Shown: one piece after another, positions 40,384 through 49,191 of the stretch
How the letters are laid out: each line of letters starts with the position of its first letter
Position numbering within the stretch: position 1 is the stretch's first letter
IMG/VR virus record: IMGVR_UViG_3300032053_000009
Location: 18,630 to 82,629 of that record
Origin: a virus
Direction: 5' to 3' (one strand)
DNA: 64,000 bases
Notes under the pieces: generated by a model
The model's database searches: none
What the model saw: only the letters and a program-made list of their open reading frames with translations
What the model was told of the DNA's origin: nothing
Program-made: the position numbers and the translations under genes

Positions 40384-42680
40384 GCGACTTGTCCTGTCAT
40401 AGAATTTGTTTTGTCAAAATTGGTGTCTATTTGCATTCCTTTATTTTTAGTGTTCCGCAAACGTTGATTCTGTAAATCAGCAGCGCTCAAGCCTTTCTCA
40501 AACGCCTCTTGAATGAGAAGAGCGTCATTAAAATCAATATCGACTCCAAATTCCCAAATATATCCGGCACAATAAAAGAGCGACAAACTTGATGCCAACT
40601 TGGGCGATGCAAAACTATTGGTTGGATTATAAATGTGCTGAAGCTCATCAGCGCTATATCCATCATTTTCTAAATTAGCCACAACGTTTCTGTACGACAA
40701 ATTAATGCTCAATGGCGTTAAGCGAGTAAAGGTTTTGTTTTTTGCAACATCACTGTCGAGAAAATTACGAGCCAAAGTTCGTTTTGATTCAGTCGTGGCT
40801 CGATACAGCGTCCCAATCGAAGTGCCAACTTGACTGGCGAAAAGTTGAGCCACGTCATACACAGGCATCCGACGATAAGTCAAACTCAAACGAACTCGAT
40901 AACTTCCGCCAGGAGAAATCGTATGCTCGATGGAGTCAATATAAAACAGCATATTGTTTGACTCCAAAAGCACATACGTCCCGACCCGATACCGAGAATC
41001 GCCCACCACTTCAACAGAGCCACCCGCAAATGCTTTGCTGTTAATCCGGTTCAAAACCGAGCTTGCCCAAACATTCAATGCTGCGTTGGTGGTTAAACCG
41101 ATCACAGGCTGAAGGCTGGTCATTTTGTCACCATATTTTTGAATCAACCGATTGTCCTTGATGTACCCAAAAATGCCCAACGAATCCAAGCTCGTGCCAA
41201 GTCGCACTTTCCAATCACCTGTCGCAACAGCGACGCTGGCGATCTCTGTGTTGTCTTCATATGTGTTTTGTTGATAGATATTGTAATCGTGTAAAATGTG
41301 AACATCAGTTGGGTCTAATAAATGAGAAAGCGTGGTATTGACTGGACGAAAACGAATAATGCCTTCTTCGTTCGCAAAAAATTCAAAATTGACAGTATTG
41401 GCAAATTCGTGACACAGCCTGTTTGCCTCTTTCCACTCCGACATCCACAAATTAAATCCATTTCGGAACGCCACAGTGTAAGCGGGCTGATTTGTTCCGT
41501 CGATAATCATGACAGGCTTCTTGATGAAATTTTCCTCCTGCGCCAACACAGTTGCTTTGGTGTTCTTAAACACCTTAACGCCCTTAGCTGACATCCCGAC
41601 ACTATCTCTTAAGTCGATATACAATTCCGTAAAGCCAAGACGATCTTTCTCTATTGTCTCTCTGAGCACACCAATTTGCTCTTCAATGCCCTTGGTGTCT
41701 ACTCCAACAACGCCAGGAATGGCAGTGCTGAACGACGGCTGAACTGAAAATACATTTCTCTCTTTATACAGAGAATTATACTGGTTCACATTCGCAGACA
41801 AATCTGGCAAATTATAAATTGTGGACAGCGCAAGCACTCCGACGCTGCTAATGATTTTCTGTACCGCTTCAGCCTCTCCGCCTTCACCCTGCACCCACGG
41901 AAACACGAAAGCACTCAGAGGGACGAAATGAGCTTGCTGATCCCTATCCAATAACGCTTTTTGAATTGCCACCCGTGAATATCGCAATCGCTTGGTCACG
42001 TCTTCACATTCAAGAGTGATTGTATTTTGAGCTGGCGCCCGATTGCGCTGAACTTGATTAATGTACCCTGTAAAGCAAACATTCAAATTGGCGTCACGAT
42101 CCGGCAACCTCACAACAACAATGTCATCCGGCTCAAAAATAGTCTTTCCGAGGAGGAGGTCATTATTTCGGAAACAATACCTGTCTAAATCATTTTTAAT
42201 TGTAATCGACGCTTGACCCGTTCCACTGACCGACAAACGCACGGACGCACTTAATATATCCTCTATGCCGTCTATTTTGGATGAGCGCACACGCACCATC
42301 CACGCTGGACGAGTTAAATCAACAATCCCCAAAGCGATGGTGTCAATATAACGAGCGTTACCATACAGCAAAGAAAAATCAGTAGTTTCCGTCGTGCCAA
42401 ACTGACTCGTGTTCAGATAAATAGGAAAATACCCTGTACTGTTTTTAACAGACAACAACTCTTGAAGAATCACCTCTTTACGCTGTATCACAAAATCAAG
42501 TTTGTTACGAACCGTAGTCAAAAATTCTGCATACTTGGCATTGAATTGCTGAATTGCGGTCGATAAATCCGAACGAGTAGGCGGAATTTGTTTAATGACA
42601 ATGACATCAAAGGAGCGGTCAAAAGCGTACTGCTTTTCAACCAACGCATCCTTGCCACCCGCTATGTATTCGTTAGCCAT
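40380..42680 (-). CDS. Baseplate hub protein (gpD/gp27-like)
   Basis: 766 residues. It follows the tape-measure region and precedes the spike, the usual position of the hub. The pattern D-D-I-V-V-V-R-L-P, G-Y-I-N-Q-V-Q-R, I-T-L-E-C-E-D-V-T-K-R-L (residues about 175-230) is typical of hub beta-barrel domains. A late segment Y-V-L-L-E-S-N-N-M-L-F-Y-I-D-S-I-E-H-T and a final helical region with L-S-A-A-D-L-Q-N-Q-R follow. At 766 residues it is longer than P2 gpD (about 390), implying added domains. Confidence 0.75.
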   Translation of the reverse strand: MANEYIAGGKDALVEKQYAFDRSFDVIVIKQIPPTRSDLSTAIQQFNAKYAEFLTTVRNKLDFVIQRKEVILQELLSVKNSTGYFPIYLNTSQFGTTETTDFSLLYGNARYIDTIALGIVDLTRPAWMVRVRSSKIDGIEDILSASVRLSVSGTGQASITIKNDLDRYCFRNNDLLLGKTIFEPDDIVVVRLPDRDANLNVCFTGYINQVQRNRAPAQNTITLECEDVTKRLRYSRVAIQKALLDRDQQAHFVPLSAFVFPWVQGEGGEAEAVQKIISSVGVLALSTIYNLPDLSANVNQYNSLYKERNVFSVQPSFSTAIPGVVGVDTKGIEEQIGVLRETIEKDRLGFTELYIDLRDSVGMSAKGVKVFKNTKATVLAQEENFIKKPVMIIDGTNQPAYTVAFRNGFNLWMSEWKEANRLCHEFANTVNFEFFANEEGIIRFRPVNTTLSHLLDPTDVHILHDYNIYQQNTYEDNTEIASVAVATGDWKVRLGTSLDSLGIFGYIKDNRLIQKYGDKMTSLQPVIGLTTNAALNVWASSVLNRINSKAFAGGSVEVVGDSRYRVGTYVLLESNNMLFYIDSIEHTISPGGSYRVRLSLTYRRMPVYDVAQLFASQVGTSIGTLYRATTESKRTLARNFLDSDVAKNKTFTRLTPLSINLSYRNVVANLENDGYSADELQHIYNPTNSFASPKLASSLSLFYCAGYIWEFGVDIDFNDALLIQEAFEKGLSAADLQNQRLRNTKNKGMQIDTNFDKTNSMTGQVA

Positions 42681-43354
42681 TAGCCTGCCGCTCCCAATGA
42701 AAGTAATCCTGGCGCTTGACTGATTGACGACACGGCTCCCATTAATCCAATTTTCGCCGCATCAGGAAAATTCACCAACAACTTACGAGCAATATAATCT
42801 GTCGATGAAAACGTCACCACAAATTCAAAGCTGTAATCGTACAGCCGTGGTCGATCAATCTGTTCCGACCAGGCGAAAGATGTAAAAAAACCAAGATAAA
42901 GCGTATACCGATAAACAATAAATGACTGAGCCAAGTCCTTCAGGCTCTTGTTTTTCTTTCCCGTGATCTGGTCTTGAACGGATTTGTCGCCAGATTGAAG
43001 ATTGGTAGATGTGGTTCCGGTTGGTAAATTATTTTTATTAAACATTTTCAAGAAGCTCACCATGCGCTCCTTATCTATTTTGAAAATTTGCTGAAGTTTC
43101 AAAATCTGAAAATCAACCAACGCAAAATCAGCAGCGCCGCCAACCTTGCGTGTCGTCCACCCCACGCATTGCATGACATCGGGTCTATTGCCCCAATGCT
43201 CAAACACAAATGACGCCAACGTTTGAGACTCGCTGACCACCTTGCGAGAGTTAAGGCGAAAATTCTGCGGGTTGGGTTTCATTAAAATAAGAAACGGAAC
43301 CGTTGAGTTTCCGATGATCATTTGCGATACAAGATCACGTGTGCTAAATGCCAT
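42680..43354 (-). CDS. Tail tube/baseplate junction protein
   Basis: 224 residues; the last codons of the tape-measure gene supply GAGAGGT upstream of the ATG. The sequence has L-M-K-P-N-P-Q-N-F-R (residues 24-33), R-L-Y-D-Y-S-F-E-F-V-V-T-F and a hydrophobic Gly/Ser-rich C-terminus. The gene lies between tape measure and hub, where contractile-tailed phages encode tube-initiator or LysM-type proteins; no LysM motif is visible. Assignment to the family is positional. Confidence 0.65.
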   Translation of the reverse strand: MAFSTRDLVSQMIIGNSTVPFLILMKPNPQNFRLNSRKVVSESQTLASFVFEHWGNRPDVMQCVGWTTRKVGGAADFALVDFQILKLQQIFKIDKERMVSFLKMFNKNNLPTGTTSTNLQSGDKSVQDQITGKKNKSLKDLAQSFIVYRYTLYLGFFTSFAWSEQIDRPRLYDYSFEFVVTFSSTDYIARKLLVNFPDAAKIGLMGAVSSISQAPGLLSLGAAG

Positions 43355-43356
43355 AT

Positions 43357-45753
43357 TTAATGACCTCTCCCTAAAACATTATCTCGTCGCAATGCTTTTT
43401 CAACTTCTTCAACTGTGCGCCTAATCAATCCTTCCTTGTCGTCACCTGTTAAACCAACCTTGACATCAACATTGACGTTACTGCCTGAATCAGGCTGCGG
43501 CGCCATACTTCGTGATGGCATTGCCCCAGCTCCCACGGGCTGCTGCTGAGGTCGAGGCGTTTGCGCAAGAGGAGTTTTCAACAAAGCAGTAAAATCAAAA
43601 CGCTCAGGTCCATCCTCTCCGGCTAAAAACAATGTTGGTTGTGTCACTACGCCAGAGCCACCTTGAGCCATTTTTTTAACAGGAGCAAGCGTCTTCTTCT
43701 TTGCACGATCTTCCTTCAAAGCTGGTGATGGAGTCGTCGGCGCAAGTGGTACAGTCATCTCCTCTTCCATAGGAAACGTTGGGAATTTCTCTTCTACCTG
43801 TTCACGATACCGAGTGCTTGCTTTCGCCTCAAACGACTTTGTAATTGCTTTGTTGATTTCGTCTTGAGCCTGCTTCATAGCCAGCGGATCGCCGCTTTTA
43901 CCCAACGCCTCTAACGCCGCCAAACGATGAGCTTCTGCACCAGGCACGTTCATTGTTCTCAAACCCTGTTCTCGAACATCCTGTTCTTTTTTCTGTACTT
44001 GTAAACGTTCCGTCCGTTCAGATAAAAATTTCTTAGCCTCTACTTGCTGCTCCGGCGTGCCTCGTGCAGCCAAACTCTCCATACGTTTCACATCAGACAT
44101 TTCTTTTTGCTGTCTCTGTTGAAACTCACGCTGCTTTTTCATGAGTTCCATTTGTTCCTGTTCTTTTGGTCCTATCTGAATCGTAAACACACGAAACGCA
44201 TTGCCAAGAATGGTGGTCTGAATGGCGTCAGCAAGCGTTTGCGTACTCAGATTTATATTCTCAGCAACAGAGATCAAATTATTCATCTGAACAGTCGGGT
44301 CTGGTGGCTCTACGGCGGCAATTTGTTTTTGTAAATCGGTCATATTGATTGTGTTCTTCAAAACCTTTTCCAAAATATCATTATTGAGATTCTGTAACTG
44401 TTTCAGAGCTGGAAATTCCGGCATCGCTAAACGCACCGCCCCCATAGCACGCAACGATCCTGGCTCAGCACCAGGCGCCACCTGCGCAGCCAATTTTCTC
44501 AAAACGCCAACTTGCAATTGCAACAAATTCGCTTGCATATCTTTCTGACCAACAAGACCTATGGATTCTAATGGACCCATCCCTGGTCTCATGCCAGGCA
44601 TTTTCACGCCAAATTGCTGCGCCAACGCCAAAATACCTGCCTGGCGACCAAAATCAGCGCTCCGCATAGCGCCAGTCATTTGCGCAAATTGCTGAACGGA
44701 TAAAACGCCGCTTTGTAGTTCTTTCGCAAACTTACCAACGACAGCCTGAGAAAAATGAATGTCTTTTGTGTAATTAACGGTGGCTTGGGAAAGCTCCGTA
44801 ACCCAGCTCGTATACAACTCTGTCCCCATGCCCGCTTTCTTAGCCTCCCGATCAAAACTCATCAGCGTTGACGACGCTTGCTGAGCGGACATACCTAACC
44901 TCTGCGTGAGATGAATAGTTGCGGCACGGGAGGTCTGTTCTGATACGTTAGCCGCCTTCGCAAACGCTGTCGCCACCAAAGCTGCCTCCATGCTGACAAA
45001 ATGCAAAGTTGTTCCAATAAGACGTGTCGCCCCACCAAATACCTGAGTCATGGACATGATGTCAGAAGCAGCCTGTTCAGTGCTTTTGCCCATAAACATC
45101 ATGCTTATCATTGCTTGACTTGCCGCCAAGCGCAGATCTTCAGTGGCTTGATACTGACGAAGACCAAACTCTTGACCACCCAATCCTTGAGCACCACGCA
45201 CACGACCTTCACCAAGACCCATCATGCCAATAGTGGCTTTACGAACATTGATGTCCATTCGCTCCATACCTTTGCCAAATTCTGCAAACACTGAAACAAA
45301 TCCATATCGAAACTTTCCAGTGCTTTGCAAAAGCTGGTCGGCAAACTCCTTATAGCTAAGAGTTCCGCCAACAATGCGTTTACTGAATTCGCTCACCTTC
45401 ATTGTGGTGATGTCAAAATCCGAACTTAAGGATTTCACAGCGTCGCCAAAACGACTAAGCAGCTCTTTTCGTTTTTCAAATGCCACTTCTTGTTCTCTCA
45501 TCTGTTCTTTTAGCTTTGAAAGAGCCTGTCCGGTATCAAAGGTTTTACGCAAAAGTTCAGTGGCTGCCACGCCAGCACGTTGAGCTTCTGGCGACAGATC
45601 AGAAAAGAACTTAGCCAAATCAGTGGCATCCCTGAGAAAAGTACGAGCCATGCCGCCAACAATGCCAAGAGTTTTACCCAACTCCATCACTGACCGTTGG
45701 AGTTGCTGAAACGAATCTTGAATCGCTGACGGGTCTGGTATTGGATCAGCCAT
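43357..45753 (-). CDS. Tail tape measure protein
   Basis: 798 residues, immediately after the G/GT chaperone genes, as in most tailed phages. The N-terminal 190 residues and much of the rest are long helices rich in Ala, Gln, Lys and Met. Around 480-650 is a charged coiled-coil stretch (QMELMKKQREFQQRQQKEMSD type). The C-terminus is Pro/Gly-rich and ends in an acidic-basic helix (RRTVEEVEKALRRDN). No peptidase domain is seen. At about 1.5 angstrom per residue, this length would suit a tail of about 120 nm. The ATG is coupled to the T stop codon as TAATG. Confidence 0.82.
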   Translation of the reverse strand: MADPIPDPSAIQDSFQQLQRSVMELGKTLGIVGGMARTFLRDATDLAKFFSDLSPEAQRAGVAATELLRKTFDTGQALSKLKEQMREQEVAFEKRKELLSRFGDAVKSLSSDFDITTMKVSEFSKRIVGGTLSYKEFADQLLQSTGKFRYGFVSVFAEFGKGMERMDINVRKATIGMMGLGEGRVRGAQGLGGQEFGLRQYQATEDLRLAASQAMISMMFMGKSTEQAASDIMSMTQVFGGATRLIGTTLHFVSMEAALVATAFAKAANVSEQTSRAATIHLTQRLGMSAQQASSTLMSFDREAKKAGMGTELYTSWVTELSQATVNYTKDIHFSQAVVGKFAKELQSGVLSVQQFAQMTGAMRSADFGRQAGILALAQQFGVKMPGMRPGMGPLESIGLVGQKDMQANLLQLQVGVLRKLAAQVAPGAEPGSLRAMGAVRLAMPEFPALKQLQNLNNDILEKVLKNTINMTDLQKQIAAVEPPDPTVQMNNLISVAENINLSTQTLADAIQTTILGNAFRVFTIQIGPKEQEQMELMKKQREFQQRQQKEMSDVKRMESLAARGTPEQQVEAKKFLSERTERLQVQKKEQDVREQGLRTMNVPGAEAHRLAALEALGKSGDPLAMKQAQDEINKAITKSFEAKASTRYREQVEEKFPTFPMEEEMTVPLAPTTPSPALKEDRAKKKTLAPVKKMAQGGSGVVTQPTLFLAGEDGPERFDFTALLKTPLAQTPRPQQQPVGAGAMPSRSMAPQPDSGSNVNVDVKVGLTGDDKEGLIRRTVEEVEKALRRDNVLGRGH

Positions 45754-46513
45754 TACTCAATCACCTCCATCGACTCTCCTGAGTCTTCGCTTTCCTCTTC
45801 GTCTTCTGCGAACACGATGTTTTCCATTTTGATCTTCGTTATGTCGATACCCTGTTGTCGCAACAGATCAAGATACTCAGCTTTACGCTGATCTCGATAA
45901 TGCTGCTTCGACTCTTTTTCCTTTTCGATGCTTGACCAAAGCTCGTAATTAATCCAGGGCAACAAGCTCTTAATCTTGTCTCTCAATTCCTCCTCGTCGG
46001 CAATAAGGTTTTGCTGGGACCAATCCCAATGTACATCCTCAAACTCGCTTGCTAAGCGGGCTGGGGTTGTGCCGAGCTTGGTGCAGATTTTCCAGAGGAC
46101 TCTGCCGACTGATCCCTTGAGGAGTTTTTTAGTGCGTCCAGCTCCTTCGCCCTTTCTTGTACCAGATCGGAGTAGCAATAGTTGAAAATGTACTCTATCG
46201 TGCTCCAATCAAATTCGCTGAGCACCTGCTCAACGACTTGCACAGATGACAGCGTAGGATCTTGCCGCATCTTTTCTCGAACCTCTGGTTGTGCCTCAAT
46301 AGGAACATCATTGATGGACACCAAAGCACGAGCAAGAATAGGCACCTTGGCAACCTCAGCCTGGGAAGCAAAATCCAGGTTGCGACTGCCAATGATCCTG
46401 CTGATCTCTATTTGTTCTCCTGCCGTCAACGTCTGCAAGACAACTTTGCTACTTCCGATCTGGTACGTCTTGTCCTTGCGCTGACCTAACAGCGCCTCTA
46501 CGAGCTTTTGCAT
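45753..46513 (-). CDS. Tail assembly chaperone GT fusion (by -1 frameshift)
   Basis: Predicted product of a -1 slip at A_AAA_AAC (46130 down to 46124). Reading starts at 46513 in the G frame for 130 codons, then continues in the T frame for about 123 codons to 45753, giving about 253 residues. The T part has L-L-P-W-I-N-Y-E-L-W-S-S-I-E and a highly charged tail (AEDEEESEDSGESMEVIE). An independent T start at 46208 is not needed; its first 26 codons overlap G. In lambda-type phages GT binds the tape measure, and only a small fraction of ribosomes make it. Confidence 0.82.
46052..46513 (-). CDS. Tail assembly chaperone G
   Basis: 153 residues, AGGGGGAAGT before the ATG, situated between the tail tube and tape measure genes, the conserved place for the G chaperone. 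The N-terminal half is a beta-rich domain (L-Q-T-L-T-A-G-E-Q-I-E-I) followed by helices (A-R-A-L-V-S-I-N-D-V-P ... V-V-E-Q-V-L-S-E-F-D-W-S-T-I). Past the slippery site the zero-frame product has a disordered Ser/Gln/Pro tail. G and GT help tail-tube subunits assemble on the tape measure and are not part of the virion. Confidence 0.82.
   Translation of the reverse strand: MQKLVEALLGQRKDKTYQIGSSKVVLQTLTAGEQIEISRIIGSRNLDFASQAEVAKVPILARALVSINDVPIEAQPEVREKMRQDPTLSSVQVVEQVLSEFDWSTIEYIFNYCYSDLVQERAKELDALKNSSRDQSAESSGKSAPSSAQPQPA
46124..46130 (-). promoter_or_regulatory. Ribosomal -1 frameshift site A_AAA_AAC
   Basis: On the minus strand the zero frame reads CTA AAA AAC, so the heptamer A_AAA_AAC is exactly in the X_XXY_YYZ register. 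The -1 frame continues as AAA AAA CTC into the T open frame. It lies between the tube and tape-measure genes, where tail chaperone frameshifts are conserved in tailed phages. Confidence 0.85.
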
Positions 46514-46544
46514 ACTTCCCCCTTCAGTGTTCAGTTTTCGACTT

Positions 46545-46563
46545 ATAGGCGATTACCGCCTAT
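46545..46563 (-). promoter_or_regulatory. Small hairpin after tail tube gene
   Basis: On the minus strand, ATAGGCG and CGCCTAT form a seven-pair stem with a five-base loop, starting two bases after the tube stop codon and lying about 30 bases before the G start. No U-run follows, so it may be a processing or attenuation site that lowers chaperone expression relative to the tube rather than a full terminator. Confidence 0.5.
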
Positions 46564-46565
46564 GA

Positions 46566-47102
46566 TTACGCTCCTGTCGTTCCTTGAGCGGGCGTTTCCG
46601 ACGTTCCGTAAACAATCGTGGCGGTTTCAGTTTCCCGAATATCGCCAGTGATGTCACGGGTTGATCCGTAACGGCTGATCCAAGCATCTTTGTAGATCTT
46701 CTGCGTTATCGCAGTTGGAGCCGCATTTGGATTTGGCGTTCCGTCTTGATTGAACACGGGAACGTTGACGATTTCATGGATCTCGAAAGGCGTATCCATC
46801 TCAAACAATGTCCCAACACCCACAGCGGCGCCAAGCGCCTCCATGATGTTTTTCGTGTACAGCCGCAGACGCCGAACTTCCAACGTCTTCTCACGGACGA
46901 GACCAGGCACCATTTCAAATGGTTCCCCGATCTTCTTTCCGAGAGTCGTCCCGATTTCAAACGAAGGCGTGATGTCCCTCGTTTCGGACGGATTGATGCT
47001 TTGAATCGAGCCGACTTCCACCAATGCTCCCGCATCGTTCAGGATTTTGATGGTATAGGAAGTCGCTAACTGTATTCTCGTTGTTGCTGGTTTGATAGCC
47101 AT
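46566..47102 (-). CDS. Tail tube protein
   Basis: 178 residues with GGAGGAGAA upstream, directly downstream of the sheath gene. The N-terminus S-Y-T-I-K-I-L, central R-D-I-T-P-S-F-E-I-G, and C-terminal Y-K-D-A-W-I-S-R-Y-G-S-T form a beta-rich domain of the size expected for tube subunits of contractile tails. The central insertion L-R-L-Y-T-K-N-I-M-E-A-L-G-A-A-V-G-V-G may form the tube loop. It builds the inner tube through which DNA passes. Confidence 0.8.
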   Translation of the reverse strand: MAIKPATTRIQLATSYTIKILNDAGALVEVGSIQSINPSETRDITPSFEIGTTLGKKIGEPFEMVPGLVREKTLEVRRLRLYTKNIMEALGAAVGVGTLFEMDTPFEIHEIVNVPVFNQDGTPNPNAAPTAITQKIYKDAWISRYGSTRDITGDIRETETATIVYGTSETPAQGTTGA

Positions 47103-47129
47103 TTTTCATTCTCCTCCTTTGGCGTAAAC

Positions 47130-48488
47130 TTAGACCGCAGTGTTGACGAAGATGCTGAACGTCACTTGAATGAAGCGCAACGGAAACACCGGAGCCACTT
47201 CAAACGACACGTTCACCTGGCGAGGATCAACAAGGTCGAGCTTCGCCGTGATGTTACGGAACGCTGTGATGATGCTTGAGCTGATGAAGTTTTGGAGTAT
47301 CGACTGCACGCTGGCTTCGATGTTCTTCGTCGTGCCGCCAAGCAGTTTCGTTCCAATGTACCTCGCATCAAGCGCTGCCCTCACAGTTTTTCGCAACACA
47401 TCTTTTATTCTCCGAACACTGGGTTCCACTCGCTCAATACTGGACACGTCCGTGGTTGATGCTTCTTTCACGTACACGCCACTATCATTCTGTTGGAGAA
47501 TTGTGACCCCAGAGCGAAGCATGAACAGAATTTCGCTTCGGATATATTTGAAGTTGTTGACATCCAATCTTGCTGGCAACTTTTTGCGCAGCAGCGGCGT
47601 GGCAACATCATTGGCTGCTTCAACGCCAGCGAAGGCTGCACCTGCGTAGATGGAAGACACAACCAAACGAACATCTTGGGTCGTGCCAATATCTTTCACG
47701 GTGACGCCAACTGACGCCGGAGCAATGAGATTCACACGGTCGCTTGCGATTTGAGTCGCCATACCGCCAATGGTTTGCACGGTATCATTCAGATTGCTTG
47801 ACGCAATCCAAGCATGACGCTCTTTTTGGTTGAAGTCAGTCGATTGCAATTCGACATGATTGATGACAGCGGTGCGAACTTGTGAGTTCGTCACGCCAGT
47901 CACGATCACGGTATCGACTTCTTCTCTTTCTAATTTCGCCAATGCGTCAATGTAAGAGCTTGTTTGCCCATCCACCGCTTGAACAGCCACAACCACGGTT
48001 CCGTCTCCGCCCGCTTCAAACGCCAACAAAGACGCCAGCGTTATTTCGCTGATGACTCCATTGTTTAATTCAGCGCCATACGTCGCTCTCACGTCGTCGA
48101 TGCTGAAGAACGTTTTTGCGTCATAATAGGAAGCGTCCTTCACTAAGTTGTAAGACACATAGTACGACGCACCTGTGTTCGGCTGTTGTCCTGACGGCAA
48201 CCACTGAACTTGATTATCGTTTTGATTGAAGTCAGTTCCGGCGACAAAGTTGAAATACCCTGGCGCCTCACCAACCCCAATGATCGAAGCTACTTCGCCC
48301 GTGAGCGTGTCTGGAATAATGTCAGAGCCATTGGTTAAGCCTTTGACCGTTTCCACGTTATCAACTTCAACGGTCGCACTGCCTGTACCAACGATTCCGG
48401 CGATATTCTGCACGCCAGGACCAAGAGCCAATGATGGATTTTCGATTTCCGATACAATCACACCAGATTCTTTAACGTTAATAGACAT
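47130..48488 (-). CDS. Tail sheath protein
   Basis: 452 residues, strong AGGAGGAG upstream. N-terminal V-I-V-S-E-I-E-N-P-S, a central G-V-T-V-K-D, I-Y-A-G-A-A-F-A-G-V, then T-I-L-Q-Q-N-D-S-G-V-Y-V-K-E, and the C-terminal block F-I-S-S-S-I-I-T-A-F-R-N-I-T-A, D-P-R-Q-V-N-V-S-F-E-V and P-L-R-F-I-Q-V-T-F match contractile sheath proteins, whose C-terminal strands link neighbouring subunits. It is the contractile outer layer. The strong ribosome binding site fits a highly expressed gene. Confidence 0.88.
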   Translation of the reverse strand: MSINVKESGVIVSEIENPSLALGPGVQNIAGIVGTGSATVEVDNVETVKGLTNGSDIIPDTLTGEVASIIGVGEAPGYFNFVAGTDFNQNDNQVQWLPSGQQPNTGASYYVSYNLVKDASYYDAKTFFSIDDVRATYGAELNNGVISEITLASLLAFEAGGDGTVVVAVQAVDGQTSSYIDALAKLEREEVDTVIVTGVTNSQVRTAVINHVELQSTDFNQKERHAWIASSNLNDTVQTIGGMATQIASDRVNLIAPASVGVTVKDIGTTQDVRLVVSSIYAGAAFAGVEAANDVATPLLRKKLPARLDVNNFKYIRSEILFMLRSGVTILQQNDSGVYVKEASTTDVSSIERVEPSVRRIKDVLRKTVRAALDARYIGTKLLGGTTKNIEASVQSILQNFISSSIITAFRNITAKLDLVDPRQVNVSFEVAPVFPLRFIQVTFSIFVNTAV

Positions 48489-48503
48489 GATGTACTCCTC
48501 CTC

Positions 48504-49190
48504 TTAAAAGTTCGGGTCTGTAATACCATCGACAATCGTAATGAGACCGCCGATGTCTGGTATTTGAATCTTTTTAATCAGTTCAGCTTCGGCTATGGAC
48601 AATGTTTCTTCAAATTCGGTATAAATATCAACGTTCACTTCATGCGTCGTAATCGGGTCATTCCCTATCTTTTCAACGCCTTCCATCCCTAAATTTATAT
48701 CCAGTATTTCGATACCCGAAATCCTGAGCTTTTCAAACACCAAAAATCTCAGACCGGATATAATCTTGTCAACAATGCGCTCTACCTTCTTCGGGTCGTA
48801 ATCGTACACCTTGATATTGACGGTTAAGTTAAGCGGACCTCCATATCGTTCCGCAACAACGCCAGTTCTCGTCAATCCATCAATGAGCACGTCACCAAGC
48901 AACGGCTCTTGGAACTCTCGATTGAGACTCCTGAAGAATCCTTTGCCGACGACTGTATCAACAGTGACAATCGGATAGATCCTAAACTGAACAGGGAAAT
49001 GTTCAAAAACCGTGATCTTTGTGACCCTATTATCAGGATTCCATGTGAAATCGCCAGCCGATGGCGGCACAGCGCCCGTGGGCTGCACCTGCTCAATAAA
49101 TTGCGGATCTGGCAACCCAAATGCCTGAAAAAATTGCTGCAAAACACTGACAAACGTAAGACGAACATAACGTGACGCTCGCAAAATCAT
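48504..49190 (-). CDS. Neck or tail-terminator-like protein
   Basis: 228 residues from the ATG 49188-49190 (CAGGTG upstream); the longer frame from 49277 overlaps the previous gene and is not favoured. Mixed alpha/beta: V-L-Q-Q-F-F-Q-A-F-G, D-V-L-I-D-G-L-T-R-T-G, V-N-I-K-V-Y-D-Y-D, and a final E-A-E-L-I-K-K-I-Q-I-P. It is the gene immediately before the sheath, where tail terminator/connector proteins are commonly encoded. No direct family recognition. Confidence 0.6.
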   Translation of the reverse strand: MILRASRYVRLTFVSVLQQFFQAFGLPDPQFIEQVQPTGAVPPSAGDFTWNPDNRVTKITVFEHFPVQFRIYPIVTVDTVVGKGFFRSLNREFQEPLLGDVLIDGLTRTGVVAERYGGPLNLTVNIKVYDYDPKKVERIVDKIISGLRFLVFEKLRISGIEILDINLGMEGVEKIGNDPITTHEVNVDIYTEFEETLSIAEAELIKKIQIPDIGGLITIVDGITDPNF

Positions 49191-49191
49191 A

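Noticed and set aside
46127-46208. Independent start of the T chaperone at 46208
   Set aside because: The first 26 codons overlap G, and the A_AAA_AAC site in the right register explains T expression better.
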